Shown piece after piece: positions 1 through 6,540 of a stretch of 7,330 nt of DNA. The translations under genes and the position numbers were made by a program. A model generated the notes under the pieces. It saw only the letters and a program-made list of their open reading frames with translations. It had not been told where the DNA came from and searched no databases. The first letter of the stretch is position 1, and each line of letters starts with the position of its first letter. This DNA comes from Deferribacteres bacterium (GTDB lineage: Bacteria > Nitrospirota > Thermodesulfovibrionia > UBA6902): NCBI GenBank assembly GCA_013152795.1, contig JAADFS010000078.1, positions 1-7,330 of the forward strand, written 5' to 3'.

Positions 1-88
1 ATTTTTCAGAAAACACAGGATATCTCCTGTCCTCATACCTTACCGGGAGAAAGGACATAGGATCTACATCTGGAAGTTTTCTCGCCAT
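1..88 (-). CDS. hypothetical protein, N-terminal fragment cut by left edge
   Basis: An open frame begins at an ATG (88-86) and stays open to the window edge, giving 29 residues that start MARKLPDVDPMSF. I do not recognise the product. The start is chosen because a strong AGGAGG lies 4 bases upstream. The same frame is open further upstream to ATG codons at 154 and 178, so the protein could be up to 30 residues longer, but those starts have poorer ribosome binding sites and would overlap the preceding frame. It lies downstream of, and probably co-transcribed with, the 195-residue protein gene. Too little is visible to judge domains. Confidence 0.45.
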   Translation of the reverse strand, partial: MARKLPDVDPMSFLPVRYEDRRYPVFSEK

Positions 89-110
89 CAAGCCTCCTAC
101 GCTGTCTAAT

Positions 111-329
111 TTATCTGGTTCGGCTTTTGGTAACGGTATATAAACTATTTTCATCAGAAAGCTGTGCTGCAACAGCATCAATGCTTCTGCCTCCAAACCT
201 CGAAAAACAGCCTCCTAAGAGCCTCTGTAAGGCAATTTCGCAGGCAGACAAAGGGATAGATATACTCCTTAAGCCCAGAGAAATGCCCGGAGAAGAAGTC
301 CTGCTGCTGTGAAAAAGACCACCATGCAT
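111..329 (-). CDS. possible small hypothetical protein (72 aa)
   Basis: A 72-codon ATG-started frame begins 8 bases after the stop of the 195-residue protein and ends 22 bases before the best start of the next gene, so it would fit an operon. No ribosome binding site is visible at its ATG. The second half (from about GGRSIDAVAAQL) has a purine-N-pyrimidine codon pattern typical of coding sequence; the first half is serine-rich and less convincing. A competing frame, 333-178 from a TTG, encodes 51 residues including DFFSGHFSGLKEYIYPF, looks equally protein-like, and ends in a TGATG overlap with the ATG at 178. Either one is real, or an ancestral gene has been frameshifted near position 200. 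No family recognised. Confidence 0.3.
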   Translation of the reverse strand: MHGGLFHSSRTSSPGISLGLRSISIPLSACEIALQRLLGGCFSRFGGRSIDAVAAQLSDENSLYTVTKSRTR

Positions 330-337
330 GCAATCTG

Positions 338-925
338 CTACTGTAACCGTTTTATTGCCTCATCCTTGACCCTTTGGAGACTTGCCTTGTCTGGTCCCTT
401 CAAAAGCTTGTCCGCAGCCACCTCTTTCCATATCTGGGTAATCTCCTCCCTGCCCTTGGCGTTATTCATTCCATTGGTATACATCTCTATTCTTTTGGCT
501 ACACCATCTTCAGAACCTGAATTGTCGTCAGAAGGAGTCGCTGTGCTTTGACTGGCAGGCTTTTGGGTTGTCTCCGGGATGGTGGCTGTCGCGGCAGGTT
601 TGGCCGCAGCGGACCCGTTATCAGGTCTAACTGTAGCGTTAATCTGGCCCTCTATTTTTGTTGACAGGGCATTTAGCTCCGGAGCTAAGGAAACGTCAAG
701 ACTCCGGGCTAGGGCAAACAGGTTCAGTATGGCCCTGCCTATATCGTAAGCTACTGCCCTTTCCCCTCCAAATACGTCTATTTTCCTGAGTATTTCTGCC
801 TCGTCGGTCTGGCACATGAGGATGAGAAGGTTTTTTCTGATTTTATCGAGAAAGAGTTTCGGAGAAGCGTTTGGGCTGTTTTTTACGTACTGCTCAATTA
901 TTGATTCAATCCTGCTTATATCCAC
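338..925 (-). CDS. hypothetical three-part protein (195 aa)
   Basis: Complete frame with a GTG start and AGGAGG 7 bases upstream. Three parts are visible. Residues 1 to about 105 are a mainly helical domain (IESIIEQYVKN, then AILNLFALARSLDV). Residues about 106 to 143 are a low-complexity linker rich in Ala, Pro, Thr, Ser and Asp, likely disordered. Residues about 144 to 195 are a short helical domain (EEITQIWKEV ... LQRVKDEAIKRL). The last domain follows the loose pattern 'helix, EEL/I-xxIW, helix, L-xx-V-K' seen at the C termini of some phage recombination proteins, but that resemblance is weak. No signal peptide or membrane segment. It sits 136 bases behind sbcC with its own likely promoter and an overlapping palindrome, so it may be separately regulated. 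Function unknown; a DNA-metabolism accessory role is inferred only from location. Confidence 0.8.
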   Translation of the reverse strand: MDISRIESIIEQYVKNSPNASPKLFLDKIRKNLLILMCQTDEAEILRKIDVFGGERAVAYDIGRAILNLFALARSLDVSLAPELNALSTKIEGQINATVRPDNGSAAAKPAATATIPETTQKPASQSTATPSDDNSGSEDGVAKRIEMYTNGMNNAKGREEITQIWKEVAADKLLKGPDKASLQRVKDEAIKRLQ

Positions 926-953
926 GGTTAAACCTCCTTAACGGTGAATAGAC

Positions 954-974
954 ATGACGGGATATTCCTGTCAT
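954..974. promoter_or_regulatory. near-perfect palindrome, candidate operator
   Basis: A 21-base dyad with arms ATGACgGGA and TCCtGTCAT around a TAT centre; one base pair in the arms is mismatched. It begins 29 bases before the GTG start of the 195-residue protein and covers the transcription start expected from the promoter at 979-1007. That placement suits a repressor site. It could instead form a leader hairpin. Confidence 0.45.
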
Positions 975-978
975 TTAT

Positions 979-1007
979 ATATTACTTTTATCATTGCTGA
1001 GCAGCAA
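979..1007 (-). promoter_or_regulatory. candidate sigma-70-type promoter for the 195-aa gene
   Basis: Read on the minus strand, TTGCTG (1007-1002) and TAATAT (984-979) are separated by exactly 17 bases. Each hexamer departs from consensus, but spacing and AT-rich flanks are good and the element lies directly upstream of the gene, after the sbcC terminator. Predicted by eye only. Confidence 0.4.
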
Positions 1008-1046
1008 AAGGGGAGGACCCTTGTTCATTAACCTCCCCTCCCCTTT
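1006..1046 (-). terminator. likely intrinsic terminator after sbcC
   Basis: On the minus strand AAAGGGGAGG (1046-1037) can pair perfectly with CCTCCCCTTT (1016-1007), a 10-bp GC-rich stem with a 20-base loop, ending in a run of four T. An alternative register of the purine repeat gives an 8-bp stem (1039-1032 with 1016-1009). It starts 15 bases after the sbcC stop codon. The T tract is short and the loop is long, so termination may be partial. Confidence 0.5.
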
Positions 1047-1061
1047 CCTGCCAAACCAGTG

Positions 1062-3662
1062 TTAAACCAGCACTTCAACCCTGCTGCAGGTTCCCTCTTT
1101 AGTCACGAGAATCTTCTGCTCAAAGATGTCCTTCAGGACTTCTTCATGAGCCATCATGATTCCCTTCTTAAACATGCCTGCCTCTACAAGTTTGATAAAC
1201 ATCCGGCCAAAATCAACAAGGCCCTGCTTATCGAGTCCTGCCGGCTCATCAATAAACAGGGTGTTAACTTTAACTCCGGCCTTTCGTGCACTGAGCTCAG
1301 CCAGGCCGACAGCAATGGCCAGTATCTGTCTTGTATTCTCTCCGCCTGAATAGAGCTCAATAGGCCTCTCACCGGCAATATCCGAGACGATGATATCGAG
1401 GGTATCCTTCACATTGCTGTTTGACTTGTTTGATTTTTCTGTTTTGAACTCAAGTCTCATGCCGGTGCTGCTGATTTCCTCAAGGACCTTATTGGCCTCT
1501 TCCTCCATTATCTCTATAACGTTATCAAGTATATAGAAAGGAATCTTTTCGTAAGCCTCCTCGAGGATTTCGCAGACCTTGACCTGAAGCTTGAGGTCTT
1601 CGGACTCTTTTCCGGCCTTCTTCCCCTCTGCTTCAGCACTCCGGCATTTCATTACTTCAGTCTCAAGACGTGATATCTCCTTCAGAGCAGCCTGTTCCTG
1701 CTCTTTCAGGGTTTTCAGCTGTACCGTCAGCACCTCTACCTCTGTTTCAAGCGCTCGGATGCTTTTTTTGAATTCTTCAAGGGTCCCTGCTTTGTTTTTT
1801 GCCTGGCTGATTTCTTTGTCCAGCCTGTTAATATCTGCCTGAAGCCTCCTCAACTCACTGAAAGCCTTGAATCTCTCAACAACTGCTTTAGCCACTACTA
1901 TTCTGGCTTCAAGCCGGACAAGTTCTTCCTTCTGCTTCTCGATTTCCGTTATTTTCTTCTTAACACCCTCCAGCTCTTCAGTGACTGACTTGACAGCTGC
2001 GTCCGCCCTTCTGATTTCAGCTTCAGCGTTATCAATCTCCGAGGCCTGCTTTGTCCATGTGGAAATGACGTCAAGGCGTCTCCGCAAAGAGGCTACCTCG
2101 TCTTTGGCTGCCGTCATCTCCTGCTCGATATTTTTAAGCCTTATCTTCAGCTTCGGCGCATCAAGAGCCTCGATCTGTTTCCTGATCTCTTCGATCTTTT
2201 GTGTCTCATCATACTCCACGCTTCTGCTCAAAACCTCTGTCTCAGCTTTAAGTCCCGGCAGGTTCTGTTTTGACTCAACAGCCTTCTTGATGAGCGGACA
2301 TTCCGCATACTGTCCCTCACCTTTACAGGTTGTCTGCTCAAGCATACCAGCTTCTTTTTCAGCAGCAACGAGTTTATGCCTGACTATCTTGAGGCTTGCC
2401 TCCCTGTCCTTCTCCTTTTTGCTGAGCAGAGCTTGAAGCCCTGCTGTCGCCGTCTCCAGTTCCGATACCTTCCGGAGGTCTTTATTTATCTGCTCAGCCT
2501 CCTTCTGAAGGTTTTCTGTCTGGACATTTAAGCCCTGTATCCTCCTATTACCTGTCTTCTCCTCCTCAAGGAGCTGCAGAATCTTCTCCCTGTTGCTGAA
2601 AATCTTTCTGTACTTCTGTACGTGATCCGCGGTCTCCTTAACCTGTTGCAGCAGTGCGTTTTTTCTTTGGACAAGATCGCTTAATGTCTTTTCAAGCTCT
2701 CTTGCTCCCTCAAGCTTTGCCTCCATACCGGCCTGTTCAGTAATTGCCTGCTGCAAGCCTGAGTCGTCTGAAGGCAATTCGGCCAGCCTTTGATTCACCT
2801 GCTCCAGAATGCCGGACGGAAGGTTTTCAAATGAATGTTCAAGGGCATATTTCTCAACGATCAACTTCTCTTTCTGTTTTTCAAGCTCTTCAACTTCCTT
2901 CAGCACATTATGCAACTCTGCAACCTTGTTCGAGATAACCGCAAGATCCGCACGTTTAACAGCCAGAACAGCCTCCTGCTTCTCTATACAGCCCGCTGCT
3001 TCCTTAAGCTGGCTTTCTGCTTCTTCCTTTCCTTTCCGGAAGACTTCCAGATGCTGAGCCTTCTCGCTAAACGCCATGATATTCTTCATGACTACTTCCA
3101 GCTGTCCTTCCAGCTGGTTTCTCTGCTTTGCAACCCTTTTCCTGTACTCGCAGTAAACATCAAGGCCCATAATGTCAAAAACCACCCTGTACCTTTCGGA
3201 AGGCTTTGCAGTAATAAGCCGTTCCCCCTGTCCCTGCAGGAGAAATGATGACGAAGTGAAAGTTTTAAAATTTCTTCCTATTATCTGCAGTATCCTCTTC
3301 TTCGCCTCATCTCCTGTAGCAACAGGTACCCATTGACCGGAAGAGCCGTTACTGCCCATAGCAAAAAGCTCAACAACGTTTTTCCCTCTTCCTGTGGTTG
3401 TCTTCTTTCTGACAATCCTGCAGGACTGCCCTGCCTGCTCAAAATCGTATACAACAGTCATCTCTGTTTTCCCGAGCTTAACAATATCGTCTGACCTTCC
3501 CCTTGATGTCTCACCAAACAGGGCAAACAGAATCGCATCGGCAAGGGCACTCTTCCCTGCACCGTTGGCTCCCTGAATACAGGCAGCCCTGATAACTCGC
3601 CAGTCAAGCTCTGCATCCTCATAAGAGAGGAAATTATGCATCCTCAAATACAAAGGCTCCAT
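1062..3662 (-). CDS. sbcC: SbcC/Rad50-like ATPase, SMC-type (866 aa)
   Basis: ATPase subunit that partners the adjacent SbcD/Mre11-like nuclease in processing DNA ends, hairpins and protein-blocked breaks in the cytoplasm. Walker A is GANGAGKS (residues 31-38), a Q-loop-like SSFLLQGQ lies at 138-145, the ABC signature is YSGGEN (771-776), Walker B is TLFIDEP with D805 and E806, the D-loop is GLDKQG, and the switch histidine is H839 in MMAHEEV. Between the two ATPase halves, about 190 to 700, lie long heptad-rich Lys/Glu/Leu coiled coils. At the midpoint is C446-x8-C455 (CKGEGQYAECPL), in the place of the zinc hook, which is classically C-x2-C. At 866 residues it is shorter than E. coli SbcC (about 1050) and close to archaeal Rad50. 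ATG start with AGGGGG about 10 bases upstream, 7 bp after sbcD. The ATPase motifs are all intact, so it should be active. Confidence 0.95.
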   Translation of the reverse strand: MEPLYLRMHNFLSYEDAELDWRVIRAACIQGANGAGKSALADAILFALFGETSRGRSDDIVKLGKTEMTVVYDFEQAGQSCRIVRKKTTTGRGKNVVELFAMGSNGSSGQWVPVATGDEAKKRILQIIGRNFKTFTSSSFLLQGQGERLITAKPSERYRVVFDIMGLDVYCEYRKRVAKQRNQLEGQLEVVMKNIMAFSEKAQHLEVFRKGKEEAESQLKEAAGCIEKQEAVLAVKRADLAVISNKVAELHNVLKEVEELEKQKEKLIVEKYALEHSFENLPSGILEQVNQRLAELPSDDSGLQQAITEQAGMEAKLEGARELEKTLSDLVQRKNALLQQVKETADHVQKYRKIFSNREKILQLLEEEKTGNRRIQGLNVQTENLQKEAEQINKDLRKVSELETATAGLQALLSKKEKDREASLKIVRHKLVAAEKEAGMLEQTTCKGEGQYAECPLIKKAVESKQNLPGLKAETEVLSRSVEYDETQKIEEIRKQIEALDAPKLKIRLKNIEQEMTAAKDEVASLRRRLDVISTWTKQASEIDNAEAEIRRADAAVKSVTEELEGVKKKITEIEKQKEELVRLEARIVVAKAVVERFKAFSELRRLQADINRLDKEISQAKNKAGTLEEFKKSIRALETEVEVLTVQLKTLKEQEQAALKEISRLETEVMKCRSAEAEGKKAGKESEDLKLQVKVCEILEEAYEKIPFYILDNVIEIMEEEANKVLEEISSTGMRLEFKTEKSNKSNSNVKDTLDIIVSDIAGERPIELYSGGENTRQILAIAVGLAELSARKAGVKVNTLFIDEPAGLDKQGLVDFGRMFIKLVEAGMFKKGIMMAHEEVLKDIFEQKILVTKEGTCSRVEVLV

Positions 3663-3669
3663 TCTATTA

Positions 3670-5367
3670 TTACCCCCTGACTATCTCGTAGTGTTTTTTA
3701 AGGCAGTGATGGATCGTGTCTTCTTCCACCTCCATCTGTTCCAGGTACCTTTTTACGGCTTCATCTTCCTTAAGGTCCTCTGTCATCTTCTCATCCCTGA
3801 CTCGTATTCGGCGTTTGACGGTCAGTTTGTTCACTATTGGAACAGGAGCGTTCCTCAGAAAAGGTTTCAGCTCTTCATACTGTTCTTTTGATACTTCCCC
3901 CTTGATCCGGTAGATCGTATCCCGCTCAAGCATTTCCACCCGGTCTTCCAGCATGAAAAACTCCGGAGTAAGGGTCTTGAACTTTCTGGCAGGCGTTTCT
4001 ACAAATTGCACCTCAGGGGTCCTCCCATCAAACTCAACCAGGATGAACCCCTTCCTGTCTTCTTCCTCGTTGAAATCCATTCTGTCGATAGACCCTGAGT
4101 AGTAGGCATTGAGTCCATCGATCTTTTGATATTTATGGATGTGCCCAAGTGCCACGTAGTCAAACTCCCTGAACTCATCCGGATGTATATGCGGATCATA
4201 CATAAGCATTTCGTCACTTTCAGCCCCTTGGGCGCCGTCAACCGTAATGTGTGCAAGCAGGATATTGGGGACCCTCGGATCTATTTCCGTCCTGAAGTAG
4301 TCGATAATGCTTTTCAGCTTCAAACTGACAGCCTTATTCAGCTCTGCTATGGACTTGTTATCCCCCGTGCTCTCAACTATGGATTTACCCGGAAACGGCA
4401 GCACGAATATCTTTGCACAATCCTTCTGTGGCCACCGGACGGACGGAGTGCTGTTTACAAACAGTCCCTCCTGGTAAAAGATGGAGGGCTTGTCCACAAC
4501 AAATATATTCTGCCTTCCTCTGAGAAACTCCAGCGCATTAGCATCCCTGGGGTTTTTGCTGAGGCCGTGGTTGCCCGGCTCAATAAACACGGGCATATGC
4601 CTGGCAAGTTTTTGTAGCTCCACCAGCAACACATTCTGTTCATTTGGAGTAGGAGCATGCGTTTCGGTAGCATCCCCCGGGATGAAGCAGGCCCTGCAGT
4701 TTGTGGATATCATAGTATCCACCGCAAACCTGATACACCTGTGGATATCAAGGAGTCTCACGTTTTTTCCTGACTCCGGATCGATCTCCTCCTTGCCCGC
4801 AACAGTAAAATGCTCATATACCTGAAGGTCCGCCATATGAGCAGCCCTGTAATTGCCTTCAAGTATCCGTCTCTCCTCTCGGGCCTTGTCATAATGTATG
4901 TGAAAGAGAAGGCCCTTCAGCTGTTCCCCGATATCCGCAGGCAAATTATCTGCATTGACTGTAAGAGCATCAACCTGACTCAATGTTTTCTCTATCCGGG
5001 TTAAAACCCTCTCCCGGTACAGACCGGCCTCTTCCGTATTTCCTTCCGGAGCCCTTGTGCAACTATTTACCAGAAAGCCCCAGGATAGCCAGCCGTTCAG
5101 TCTGGATTTCAGCTCCCTCAATTTCTGCTCGCTTCTCAGGTACCTGAAAACCCTTGCAGCATCAAACAGAAACCCCTCCGACACGGCAAGACCGTCTTTG
5201 GATAAAGTAATCGAGAGCTCTTTTACGGCAATCTCACCTTTTTTCTCTACAAGGGCCTGAACCAGTCTCCCCAGGTGGAAATTTGCCTTTACACCAACAA
5301 AACTGGTCTCCCGGGAACGTTTCAGGAGTTTCCTGCAATCTGCTATAACGTCTCTTGAATCTTCCAA
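3670..5367 (-). CDS. sbcD: SbcD/Mre11-like nuclease with N-terminal DUF1016-like domain (565 aa)
   Basis: Metal-dependent phosphoesterase subunit of an Mre11-Rad50 complex. Residues about 25-102 form an extra helical domain (ANFHLGRLVQALVEKKGE ... NGWLSWGFLVN) resembling the N-terminal domain of DUF1016/YhcG proteins; a helical linker follows to about 170. The nuclease domain then runs in order: motif I ADLQ (D180, Q182), motif II GD (D232), motif III GNH (N266, H267), LLAH (H373), GHIH (H409, H411). Q182 stands where the family has a metal-binding His; the other ligands are kept. GNH is followed by Gly rather than the usual Asp. Residues about 430-565 are the capping and C-terminal helical part that normally contacts Rad50. 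At 565 residues it is longer than E. coli SbcD (about 400), owing to the N-terminal addition. TTG start, chosen for the AGGAGG 5 bases upstream. First gene of the sbcDC pair. Confidence 0.93.
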   Translation of the reverse strand: MEDSRDVIADCRKLLKRSRETSFVGVKANFHLGRLVQALVEKKGEIAVKELSITLSKDGLAVSEGFLFDAARVFRYLRSEQKLRELKSRLNGWLSWGFLVNSCTRAPEGNTEEAGLYRERVLTRIEKTLSQVDALTVNADNLPADIGEQLKGLLFHIHYDKAREERRILEGNYRAAHMADLQVYEHFTVAGKEEIDPESGKNVRLLDIHRCIRFAVDTMISTNCRACFIPGDATETHAPTPNEQNVLLVELQKLARHMPVFIEPGNHGLSKNPRDANALEFLRGRQNIFVVDKPSIFYQEGLFVNSTPSVRWPQKDCAKIFVLPFPGKSIVESTGDNKSIAELNKAVSLKLKSIIDYFRTEIDPRVPNILLAHITVDGAQGAESDEMLMYDPHIHPDEFREFDYVALGHIHKYQKIDGLNAYYSGSIDRMDFNEEEDRKGFILVEFDGRTPEVQFVETPARKFKTLTPEFFMLEDRVEMLERDTIYRIKGEVSKEQYEELKPFLRNAPVPIVNKLTVKRRIRVRDEKMTEDLKEDEAVKRYLEQMEVEEDTIHHCLKKHYEIVRG

Positions 5368-5395
5368 GGTTACCTCCTTTTAATAACGTATAAAT

Positions 5396-5428
5396 ACCGG
5401 ACATGGGAGTTCTACGTCCATGTCCGGT
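5396..5428. promoter_or_regulatory. 11-bp perfect inverted repeat upstream of sbcD
   Basis: Arms ACCGGACATGG (5396-5406) and CCATGTCCGGT (5418-5428) are exact reverse complements around an 11-base spacer. The repeat ends 28 bases before the TTG start of sbcD. No T run follows on either strand, so it is not a good intrinsic terminator. An operator for a dimeric regulator, or a leader hairpin in the sbcDC transcript, fits better. I could not place a convincing promoter next to it. Confidence 0.6.
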
Positions 5429-5899
5429 TAAAAAGTTGATTGTTAAACGATGATTACTGTTCAGCGGGCAGATCAGAAATACAGGTCAGCTATACAGAAT
5501 CCATATTCCGTCTCCGGACTTTCAGCGCCTGTATGGACACAACTATTCATATCTGAAAGGAGTATCTGCAACGTGGGTATGGGGTAATTAGGAAAGGGCA
5601 GACTTCCAGTATCAGGAGATGCAAGCAAAGCTTCTGTGTTTGCATCAAAAACAGTTTAAGGCCGGCAGACGAAAGATAAACAAAAGAGGGGTCTGATATG
5701 AACAGGCGTGTATTTTAAGTTTTCACTATAAACCTGATGTTATGCGCGTATCTCAGGTGTGAAATGTCGGCGCATTAGAGTAAAGGTCAAGTAACCCCCA
5801 CCGTATTAAGCAGGAAGGGCAGTGGAACAAAAGAAAACAATATTTCCGAAACATTTCCCTGCAATCACATGTTTGTTATCGTCAGCCACAAGGACACAA
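5429..5899. other. gene-poor spacer between the toxin gene and sbcD
   Basis: About 470 bases (515 counting the repeat and leader next to sbcD) with no convincing coding frame on either strand. One imperfect hairpin is present: GATGCAAGCA (5618-5627) and TGTTTGCATC (5637-5646), 10 pairs including one G-T, 9-base loop, without a T tail for minus-strand transcription. The first 90 bases after the toxin stop remain open in another minus frame but have no credible start. The sbcDC promoter presumably lies here. A small RNA or a decayed gene is possible but nothing in the sequence shows one. Confidence 0.5.
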
Positions 5900-6301
5900 T
5901 CAAATCCAGACCATGGAGACTTTTTCACCGAGTTTTTTGAACTCTGGATCTCCTGTAACTATGGAGGCGTCTTCTCTCATAGCTGTGGCTGCTGCAAAGC
6001 AGTCAGCATACGATATGGAGTATTCGCTCTTTATTCTTGCAGCCTCGAGCACATCAATGAGTGTATTTGTGATATTTTTGATGGGCAGGCTCGGAAATAT
6101 AACATCCATAAAATACTCTGCCTGCTCTATTCCTCTTTCTCTCGCAAGGATGTAAAAGGTCTCTCCGAGGTTGATATCATTAATCAGCATGAGTGTATCA
6201 TCTGATGAAAGCAGGGATTTTACTTTTTCATAACCCTTTTCTCTTTTTAGATACGCCAGTAGTGCGTAAGAATCGAGAAGCCCTTTTTTCTTCACGTTCA
6301 A
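5900..6301 (-). CDS. vapC: PIN-domain toxin, VapC type (133 aa)
   Basis: Predicted magnesium-dependent ribonuclease toxin that cuts RNA (tRNA or rRNA in studied relatives) when not held by its antitoxin. Length is typical for VapC. The four acidic active-site residues are present: D10 in GLLDSYALLAYL, E47 in NLGETFYIL, D100 in SYADCFAAATA and D118 in VTGDPEFKKL. The start is uncertain between TTG at 6301 (GGGGG 3 bases upstream) and GTG at 6295, which would remove two residues. The gene overlaps the antitoxin gene by 74 bases from the TTG, in a different frame, so translation is probably coupled. Nothing suggests inactivation. The RNA target cannot be told from sequence. Confidence 0.92.
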   Translation of the reverse strand: MNVKKKGLLDSYALLAYLKREKGYEKVKSLLSSDDTLMLINDINLGETFYILARERGIEQAEYFMDVIFPSLPIKNITNTLIDVLEAARIKSEYSISYADCFAAATAMREDASIVTGDPEFKKLGEKVSMVWI

Positions 6302-6521
6302 GATCCCCCTTTCTTTCCCTCAACAGAGCCTCTGTAAGAGAGCTGCCTTCCCTGAAGATGCCGCAAAAATACTCAACCGGCTTTTCAGGCAACGGATGTA
6401 TTTCAATGTGGTCATTAACGATTTCAACTATAACTTTTGAGCCTGGCTTTATACCGAGTTTCTCTCGTTCCTGCCTGGGAATAACAACCTGTCCTTTAGC
6501 CGAGGTTTTCACAATAGCCAT
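6228..6521 (-). CDS. vapB: AbrB/MazE-fold antitoxin, VapB type (97 aa)
   Basis: DNA-binding antitoxin for the PIN toxin encoded downstream. Residues 1-45 are a SpoVT/AbrB swapped-hairpin domain (MAIVKTSAKGQVVIPRQ, then GIKPGSKVIVEI), which would bind the operon's own promoter. Residues about 46-80 are the toxin-binding tail, ending in the LLRERKGDLEREE pattern typical of this antitoxin group. A further 18 or so residues after EEK run into the toxin gene in another frame and look unconserved, as if an earlier stop has been lost. ATG start with AGGAGG 8 bases upstream. A promoter and an 11-base palindrome lie just ahead, consistent with autorepression by the antitoxin or the complex. Confidence 0.93.
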   Translation of the reverse strand: MAIVKTSAKGQVVIPRQEREKLGIKPGSKVIVEIVNDHIEIHPLPEKPVEYFCGIFREGSSLTEALLRERKGDLEREEKRASRFLRTTGVSKKRKGL

Positions 6522-6540
6522 AGGTAGAACCTCCTTTTAT

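Noticed and set aside
580..925. Resemblance of the 195-aa protein's N-terminal domain to MazG-type pyrophosphohydrolases (AILNLFALARSLDVSL)
   Set aside because: Only one helix resembles the family; the acidic metal-binding EExxE...ExxD residues are absent.
1867..2436. Long plus-strand open frame (189 codons) opposite sbcC
   Set aside because: It is a Ser/Leu-rich antisense shadow of the coiled-coil coding sequence, whose Lys/Glu/Leu codons leave few stops on the other strand. No ribosome binding site is evident and sbcC is unambiguous.
2835..3248. Plus-strand open frame (137 codons), Phe/Leu-rich, could look like a membrane protein
   Set aside because: Antisense of the sbcC coiled coil; hydrophobic residues arise from reading Lys/Glu codons backwards.
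4126..4617. Plus-strand open frame (163 codons) opposite sbcD
   Set aside because: It lies wholly inside the metallophosphoesterase domain, whose motifs are clear on the minus strand; the plus product has no recognisable features.
5808..5899. Minus-strand open stretch after the toxin stop (reads FDCVLVADDNKHVIAGK in another frame)
   Set aside because: Only about 30 codons after the toxin stop, no ribosome binding site or good start, and it relies on a frame change from the toxin gene.
5822..6205. Plus-strand open frame (127 codons) over the toxin gene
   Set aside because: It mostly mirrors the PIN-domain gene, which has all catalytic residues on the minus strand. Cys-rich, irregular product and no ribosome binding site.
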